Shown here piece by piece: positions 57,018-64,000 of a stretch of 64,000 bases of DNA. The position numbers and the translations under genes are program-made. A model generated the notes under the pieces. That model was not told the origin of the DNA and made no database searches. It saw only the letters and a program-made list of their open reading frames with translations. Origin of the DNA: Fremontodendron californicum (lineage: Eukaryota > Streptophyta > Magnoliopsida > Malvales > Malvaceae); assembly GCA_030761205.1 (NCBI GenBank), contig JAULJL010000015.1, positions 12,219,501 through 12,283,500 on the forward strand, written 5' to 3'. Within the stretch, counting starts at the first letter, position 1. Every line of letters starts with the position of its first letter.

Positions 57018-57582
57018 TAATATATTACTTTTAATGAATTTAAGAAAAAATAATATATTAATTATATATATATTTTTATATATAATATCTTAATTAATGT
57101 CATTAGACATTGATTAATCTTTTCCCCTATATACAAAGAGAGATGAGAATTCTTGGGATGATTCTAATTTTTTCATTTATTTTAACTCCATGCAATCTAC
57201 TAATTTATTCAAATAGGTCTTGTTAAGGCATGCATCCAGACACGTCGTATCAAGCAATAAAAGTGTTTGAACTTTTTTGAATAAGACCCGTTTGATTAAG
57301 TGTACGTCTGGTGTGTTCAGATATGTGTTTTTTTATTTTTATTTTTTATTTTAAGACAATAAACCTGAAAACTTTTCTTTTGATTGGAGTTTTTTTTTTT
57401 TAAATTTATTTCTATTTTTTTATCATTTTTTATCATTTTTTTTTCACTCTATCAAAAACAACTTAAAACCAATATTTTTTTTTTTCTTTTGTGTTTAAAG
57501 ATTGAACTGGATTATTAAAATTAAACATTTAATATTCTATCAATTGATTACTTTTGATAACAAAAGCAATAAAATCTGAATA
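57018..57582. other. Intergenic DNA
   Basis: AT-rich; contains TTAAGGCATGCATCCAGACACG at about 57223, a worn repeat fragment. No gene. Confidence 0.4.
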
Positions 57583-57711
57583 ATTATCTTATACACCGAT
57601 GGTAGAGTTTTTTAACTAAAAAAATTAAAAAAATAAATAAATGAGACATGCGCCAGAGTTTTAACCTCGCTTATGGATTTACAAAACTCCACGTCGGTGT
57701 AGATGATAATA
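57583..57711. mobile_element. ~128-bp MITE
   Basis: Ends ATTATCTTATACACCGATGG and CGTCGGTGTAGATGATAAT are inverted over about 30 bp, including GTAGAGTTTT against AAAACTCCAC. Confidence 0.7.
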
Positions 57712-58174
57712 ATCCATAAAATTTTATCTCGTTGTTTTGAGATAAAAAAAGAAGAAGAGTAGAGTAAGTGAGAACCGTCTGTTTTAACGATTTTTTCGAC
57801 TGCTAAGACAATTTTAAAAACACAAATGGAGTCACCACCAATCTTTTGTTTAGATGTGATTGGTCACTTAAGAAAATTTATCCTCTTAATAAAATTTTAA
57901 AATCAATTAAAATTTATTAAAAAGATAATTTTGGTTTGCGAAAACAAAATTGGGTTCGGGAGTACGGTTACGCATGGGGAAGGTATTAGCATCCCCACGA
58001 CGCCCATTTAAAAAATGGTACCTTATTGAACACGTGTTATCCTAAGTCTCGGTGAAACAGTTTTAACCTTGATGTTTTAAAAGTAATTCCTATAATTCTT
58101 TTTATTGCAATTTTTTATTTTTTTTTTGTATTTTGAAGAAAGAAAACAAATCATTTTATTTAAAAATAAAATAA

Positions 58175-59285
58175 AATCTTCGGTGTCGGAAATTCTTCCA
58201 AACTCTCCAACATCTAGGCGAAATTCGAAAAGGTTCCTTCATTTGAGAAATCTCATAATAATCCTTTAAATGGAATAATATTCTTTTGTAAGCAACAATT
58301 ATTAAAAACCTTCCAACATCTAGGCAAGGTTCCAATATTTGTTAGTATTCGAAATATTATTTTATTTTATCTCGTAGGATCCCTTTTTTAAAACTCTTAA
58401 TTTTCCCTTTTTTATTAGAAAATGTTGTATGCGATAAATAAGTGAAATAAAGAAAAATAACGAATGGACATACACAGATCGATAAAAATCGACAATTTAA
58501 ATAATGAATTATTTTAATTTTAAAAATAAAATTTTTATTTGAGGCTAGAATGAGAACTTTCGGTGTGAGAGCTTTCCCAAATTCCCCAACATCTAGGCGA
58601 AATTTGGAGAAGATCTCTACACTTGAAAGTTCTCATTGCAAGCATATTGTTGTTATTATTCAGAAAATTTGTTAGGATTTTGTTTATTGAAAAATATGTA
58701 TATATATATATATATATATATATTAAGGAAAAAATAAAAAATTTCGGTATGAGAGCTTTCCCAAATTCCACATCATCTAAGCGAAATTCGGGCAAAATCT
58801 CTACACTTGAAAGTTCTTATTATAGGCATATTATTATCATTCTTCAAGATTTTTTTTTTTTTTTTGGGGTTAAAAATTCTATTCAAGATTCATGTCGCAT
58901 AACACATTATAAACTTGAACGAATAACATTAACATGCCAATCAAAGACGAATAAATAAACATGAATAAATGGATGACATAACGAATTGATTTAAATTTTT
59001 TTTTTTGGGGTATTATTATCCCTTTTTATCCTTTTTTATTCATTACTTATCTTAACTATTATTTTGACTACCATTTTTTATTATTTTATTATTTTGTTAT
59101 TATTATTATTATTTTTTATAAATAAAACACGAACTCTCGCCGTATGTGAGAGCCTTCCCAAATTCCCGAACGTCTAGGCGGAATTTGAAAAGGCTCTCCA
59201 TACTCGAGAGTTCTTATAACGAAACCTTAGACGACCATTTTTGAAAATACCAGGATTCTTTCAATATCTAGGCAAGAATCAATAA
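58175..59285. repeat. Array of hairpin units around CATCTAGGCGAAATT
   Basis: CCAACATCTAGGCGAAATT or close variants occur at about 58200, 58316, 58580, 58768, 59168 and 59265. In the better units the flanks pair: CTTTCGGTGTGAGAGC upstream against CTCTACACTTGAAAG downstream, and CCAAATTC against GAAATTTGG, giving an imperfect ~85-bp hairpin with the conserved CCCAACATCTAGGC as loop. Confidence 0.7.
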
Positions 59286-59748
59286 ATTATTATTTTTTAT
59301 TTTATTTTTTTGTTATTATTTTTATCGGGAATATTATCTCATACAATTTCTAAGAGAAAAACATTTTTAGCAAATTTTATTTTTTAAAAAATGAAATATG
59401 TATAGCATAACAAATAGAGGCACATGATTGCAAAATCTCATTTAACAGTTTCGAACCCTTATTGAGTTTTAGTTCTAATTTTTATTGTATATGAAAAATG
59501 GGCCCTACTTAAAAGAGTCGATTAATTAACTAGTTTTATCCTTTTATTATTTTTTTTTATGCAAAGTCACCAAAAATCTTAACAAGAAATTAAAAATAAA
59601 AGATTCATTTAATTTTTATAAAAAAACTTAATTACATTATCTTAAAAAAAATCGATTCGAATAATTATTTTAACCCTGCGAAGACAATGTTAATAAATTA
59701 TTTAAGGAGAAAATATATATGTAAATATGCATAAAACAATTTAAATAT

Positions 59749-59796
<48 letters not shown>

Positions 59797-60049
59797 ATCA
59801 AAGGGGAAGAGTTATACCCAACTAAGACCCAAACAGAGAAGAAGCCCAAGGCGGGAGGCCCAGTATGCAAATCAGAAGTCCAAAACCAAACTTGCTGCTG
59901 GAGGGTCGGACCGAGTCAGCTGGGCCGCGGGTCGAGTTGATTTTTTTCTCCTTTCCTTTTTTTTTTGGGCCCGGATCAGGCTCGTGGACCCCGAGTTGAA
60001 TCCAGGTCCGCCCGCGGACCCTTCCTCAGGTAAAACGGCACCATGCGGT

Positions 60050-60063
60050 GCCCCTATATAAAC
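60050..60063 (+). promoter_or_regulatory. TATA promoter in the LTR
   Basis: CTATATAAACC follows an ACGGCACCATGCGGTGCC dyad and is followed about 40 bp on by a pyrimidine-rich leader, a common layout in plant Gypsy LTRs. Confidence 0.55.
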
Positions 60064-61022
60064 CAAAAATCTTTTTTTATTTTATTTTATTTTTTTTTTC
60101 TTTCCCTCTCTTTCTAGCCTTATTTTTCTCTGCCCTCTCTCTACAATCAAAAGCTCAGAAACCACTCCATTACCCAAAATCCGACGTCGGTCCGCCGCGC
60201 CGGCCGTCGTACATCAGCGACCGATCTCTTCCCAACTTTCAAATTTCAACTCTCAGACCTCTTCTTTTTAAATCTGAAACCAGATCCTTCGAAATCTAAA
60301 CCCAAAACACTAGATCTAAGCCCGAAAATGAAAGGTTTTTTTGTTGGTTTTTCTTGTTTTTTCCTTGTTTGTTGGTTGCTAGGTTTTGGGTGAGGATATT
60401 TTTTCGGGTTGATGGCTATTGGGTGTTGACTGTGTGGTGAGGGCTTTTGTGTATTTTTTGGTTGATTGTTGGCTGCTCGTTCTTGAGTGGGGGGGTCGTG
60501 TTTTTGTTGCTGTCATGAGGGGGGCCTCCAATGGTGGGGGGCTCGGTGTCTCAAAAACGGGGGGAGAGAACCGGGAGTGGGGGGCTTGGTCACTATCTGG
60601 GAGAATGTCCGAATGGTCAGTGTTGGGGTTTTTATGGTGGGTTGAGTGTTGGTGCAAGGTTAGGGGTTGAGTGTGGTGAATCGGCTAAGTGGCTGAAGCA
60701 GGGATAGGGACGATGCCGTGTGCAGGCTGCTTGGTGGGTGGCGTGCTTGTAGGGGTTAGGGCCTGGCTGGTGGCTGGCAGAGGAGGGGCATAGGGGGATG
60801 GCAGAAGCGACTAGGGTTTGGGGTTGTTGTTGGGCTAGGGTTTGCTGCTGGGCTTGGGGCTAGTGGTGGGCTTGTTTGGGTTTGGGCCTGGTGTGACTGT
60901 AGGGTATTTGGGTCAAAAGGCCTAATTTGGCCAGATTGGCCTGCCAAGTTGGCAAGTGGGCCTGCTGGGCCTGATGGCCTAGGCCGTGGTCCAAGGCTTA
61001 GCTCGAACAAAATTAGGCTACA

Positions 61023-61757
61023 ACACCGTCTATATGGAAACTACACATCTTGTTGTCTTCAATAAACTTTGAGCTCGTTTAATATTATTATTGGCATAAT
61101 TTTGAGGTCAAAAATTGCATTTCATCGCAACCTCAATATTAAATAGATAAATTTTTTTACTTTTGTAGTTAAAATCATAGTTTAGCAACCCAAATAAAAA
61201 TTTTTTGAGTTTTTTGTGGTTTGAAAGCTGACTTTTGGATAAAATAAGTTTATTATCTTCACGTCTCAAAATTTTTATTATTTTAAATATATATTTTTTT
61301 GACATTTCAATGGCTTACAACACTTTTTCAAAATAATACCAAACACTTAAAAAAAAATTAAATCATATATTTTCACCATACTTTTTAAACACATTTTTTT
61401 AATCCAAACTTTTTCTAAATCAAAATTTTTCCCACAACAATATTAAATTAACCCTTATACATTATTTATTATTATTATTTTTTTACTTTGAAAAAAAATT
61501 GAAGAGACAGAGAGCGGATGCACATGGGCACATGCAGCACATAAATGTTAATTTAGTGAGCAAAGCATTTGATTGGAAACATCATTCCAACTGGGTTTGG
61601 GCAAAAGCATGCTGCAAAATGTCCGATGGCATATAAAAGAAAGAAGGCCGTCTTTCAAACATATAAAAGTTTACTTTTCTCGCATGTCTGCTTGTTCATC
61701 AATGCCTGTGAGGCTGTGACCCACTATTTTGGGTCCCCAATCCCATTTGGCCATTCT

Positions 61758-61799
<42 letters not shown>

Positions 61800-61815
61800 T
61801 TACCCGCATTAGGCC
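61023..61815. other. Intergenic DNA with a long T tract
   Basis: AT-rich, no gene. An uninterrupted T run covers about 61759..61794. Confidence 0.5.
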
Positions 61816-62010
61816 ATCTTCGTAAATCTATCAATTTTAATCATTAAACGATTACACAACATAAATATAATAAAAATATATATAAAAAATATAATATATT
61901 CGAATATACGAATATGTTGAAATTTATATAAATATATAATTTTTTAAATATGATTATAATACAAAAAATTAATACGAATAAGATATGAATATTCATATTG
62001 TTAGATCTAA
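61816..62010. repeat. Worn TAGATCTG-family MITE
   Basis: Starts AAATCTATCAATTTTAATC and ends ATATTGTTAGATCTAAT; the interior AATACGAATA words match the family. Confidence 0.45.
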
Positions 62011-62114
62011 TTCTTCACACTCTTTATAACTGAAAATATACATCAAGTATCAAAGTAAAAACTCCAAGGCCGGTAGACGATGTGATGAACCGATATGATC
62101 ACTGTAAATATAAA

Positions 62115-62541
62115 CAGAGGCGGATGATATTAATGGGAGCGCCCTGGCTCTCCCAATTTTTTTGAAATTCCTTAATATGAATATGTATTTACATTAAATA
62201 TATTTAAATTGATTCCTCCAAATTATTTTTTTTAATTTTATTTTAATTTTATGTATTGATAAAATGAGCTAAATAACATTGTTGTTTATCTATTTATTGA
62301 ATTCACCGATCATTATTTATAAACACTTAAGATCAATAAGCTTGTCACAAATATTGAGTCATGATCATGTAAATTTAAGAAAAACCAAATTGACTTTCTA
62401 ATTTTCCCAATATAACTTCTCTTCTTATATATTTAAGTTTTATTCTATATATTTGTAACCGTTTTCAATTTGTTTTGCTTAATCATTTGAGTAACAACTT
62501 TTCAACCGTCTTTAGAAAGCTAAAATTGTTGTTAAGGATTT

Positions 62542-62577
<36 letters not shown>

Positions 62578-62947
62578 AACATATTTCTTGTTTTCATACG
62601 AACAATCTTAAACTTTTTGTGTTTTATAAAAAATTCGGGATAATTCTTTCTTAATTTCTATTATAATGCTATAAAATTGACTTGTCTTAATAGCTTATGA
62701 AAAATTATTCTTTTACAAAGCTTGATACTTTCACTTGTAGAGATTTTATGAAAATTAAATTGATAATAGATATGTAAATTTATGAATCTCTAAAACTTTA
62801 TATATTTTATGAGATTTTTATTTTTTATTAATATATTATTTACATATACATTTTATATTAAAAAAAAATTCATGGAACACCTTCAATGAAATAAAAAATA
62901 TAATTTTAATTAGTCCCTTCAAAATTAAATGTCAAAATCCGTCACTG
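62115..62947. mobile_element. hAT-type non-autonomous element, copy B
   Basis: Starts CAGAGGCGGATGATATTAAT and ends AAAATCCGTCACTG. A perfect 8-bp duplication AATATAAA flanks it (62107..62114 and 62948..62955). 833 bp, non-coding, with an internal TA run at about 62546..62574. Confidence 0.9.
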
Positions 62948-63132
62948 AATATAAATATGATTAATTTGAAGTTTTTTAACTCGCTTAGTAAATATTAGGT
63001 ACGTTTCTTTTAATGCTTGATCAGTGCAGCAACCGAACCGATCGAATTCATTAATGAAATTGCACCACTTGTTTTGGTCTACATTCGGAAGGGAGGAAGA
63101 ATCAAATTATGCTAAACATTAATACTTATAGG

Positions 63133-63301
63133 TTATGTTATTTAGATTTGAATTGAGTGTCGGATACGGATATATTTATTTTTTATAAAATTTTTCATAT
63201 ATTTAAAGGATTATATTTTCATATCTATATTCGAATATGTGTCGAATAAAGATGTTAGACACAAATACTTTAAGAAAAATAAAAAATTTAGATAACATAA
63301 C
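63133..63301. mobile_element. MITE of the CTATGTTACTCGG family, copy 4
   Basis: Starts TTATGTTATTTAGATTTG with GTGTCGGATACGGATA, ends TTTAGATAACATAAC. The flanks extend the palindrome (TTATAGG against CCTATAA). Confidence 0.65.
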
Positions 63302-63815
63302 CTATAACTTGAGTTGAGTACCAAAGAACCAGCTGCCAGCCTGGCCGGATTCGAATGCAATTATGTTTTCTCAATCCTGGAGGTTTTTGTTTCAGCTTCT
63401 TCATATATATGCTTTAAGTATAATTATTAATCTCACCGCTAAGTTATCAATTTCACTGCTATCGTTATTTTTAATCTCGTCGTTGTAAAATCCAGTTACT
63501 ACTAATAACTATGATAATAATAAATTCAACTGCTTATTGATGTAAACCTTATGTAATAATACGAATTTTTCTACCCGTTCTGTAAAAAAACTAAAAATCA
63601 AATTAAAGTTAGGCAAAAGTACTGGCAATTCATAAAGAGAGATGCATACGAGAGCATAATACCCAAACCATAAAAAATTTTCTACATAAAATTAATGTCA
63701 ATATTATTAGTAGAGGCTTAATTAATATTCATTTTAGAATCTTATTAATAACATGCATTTACCAAATTAATTTTATGTAATTAATGTCAATATTATTAGT
63801 AAATTTTCTACATGA

Positions 63816-64000
63816 CACTACAAACAAATTGCCATATAGTGACGGTCCAAAAAGCGTCAGTAAATCTTCAAAATCCGTCGCTAAAAGTTCTAAAACCCTA
63901 TACCGACGGTCAAAATGACTATTCCGACAAAAAATTAAGCGACGGTAAAACCCTCGTCGGTATAGACCTATACCGACGGAAAAGATGACCGTCGGAATAG
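63816..64000 (+). mobile_element. Left end of a CACTA (En/Spm) transposon, continues beyond window
   Basis: Begins CACTACAAACAAATTGCC, the CACTA signature, followed by subterminal repeats built on ATAGTGACGGTCC, ACCGACGGTC and GACGGTAAAACC in both orientations. Only the terminus is visible. A 24-bp direct repeat (AATTAATGTCAATATTATTAG at about 63690 and 63780) lies just outside. Confidence 0.85.

Larger units (their letters stand above)
57740..61022 (+). repeat. Probable solo LTR of a large Gypsy (Tat/Ogre-like) element
   Basis: The left part has GGAGTCACCACCAATC and GGGGAAGGTATTAGCATCCC, words I associate with long LTRs of plant Tat/Ogre elements. The middle carries hairpin units. The right part is GC-rich with a promoter (CCCCTATATAAACC at about 60050), a pyrimidine-rich presumed leader, and an end ATTAGGCTACAACA at about 61024. 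No primer-binding site or coding region follows, so a solo LTR is the simplest reading. The exact left end and target duplication were not found. Confidence 0.5.

Noticed and set aside
60379..61010. Pro-rich frames on - and Gly/Trp-rich frames on + in the GC-rich LTR half
   Set aside because: Composition effect of GGGGCT-rich DNA; no known domain, and the region behaves as LTR.

Overview
The window is nuclear DNA of a flowering plant, very probably a eudicot. Genes have introns with GT..AG ends, intergenic DNA is extremely AT-rich, (TA)n microsatellites are frequent, a plastid-targeted haem/chlorophyll enzyme is present, and the mobile elements are plant types (Mutator-like with a plant mobile domain gene, hAT-like MITEs, a CACTA end, LTR elements). 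I could not fix the species.

Host genes, left to right: (1) the 3' end of a nepenthesin-type aspartic protease, NANA-like (+, 3..689); (2) a complete methionine aminopeptidase 2 gene (+, coding 4104..12544, 11 coding exons, 433 aa, all six metal and active-site residues at the expected spacing); (3) a complete coproporphyrinogen III oxidase gene (+, 27139..32047, 9 exons, 399 aa); (4) a WAT1-type EamA transporter gene (-, 35138..40318, 7 exons) with two apparent frameshifts, probably a pseudogene; (5) an intronless gene for a secreted leucine-rich-repeat protein (-, 51243..52502). These genes are not functionally linked; it is an ordinary plant gene island broken up by transposons.

Mobile DNA fills most of the rest. 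A non-autonomous LTR retrotransposon (7341..9223, TSD GATGT) sits in an intron of the aminopeptidase gene. It keeps a 330-codon open frame that looks like a Ty3/Gypsy polyprotein shortened by in-frame deletions. An 8.1-kb Mutator-like element (18305..26418) has ~197-bp terminal inverted repeats and carries two convergent genes, both broken: a plant-mobile-domain (MAIN-like) gene on + and a MuDR-type transposase on -. It also holds two adjacent minisatellites (97-bp and 139-bp units). It lies between two halves of an apparently older repeat (about 16113 and 26792).

From 40.5 to 43.9 kb, a TIR-bearing element holds an 11-unit tandem array interrupted by a MITE that is itself interrupted by another MITE. 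From 44.9 to 46.2 kb there is a tandem array of ~320-bp units, each with a palindrome. From about 57.7 to 61.0 kb there is a probable solo LTR of a large Gypsy-type element, with an array of hairpin units and a TATA promoter. Several MITE families occur in multiple copies, some with clear 8-bp target duplications. The window ends inside a CACTA transposon terminus (63816 onward). No intact tRNA, rRNA or CRISPR was seen.
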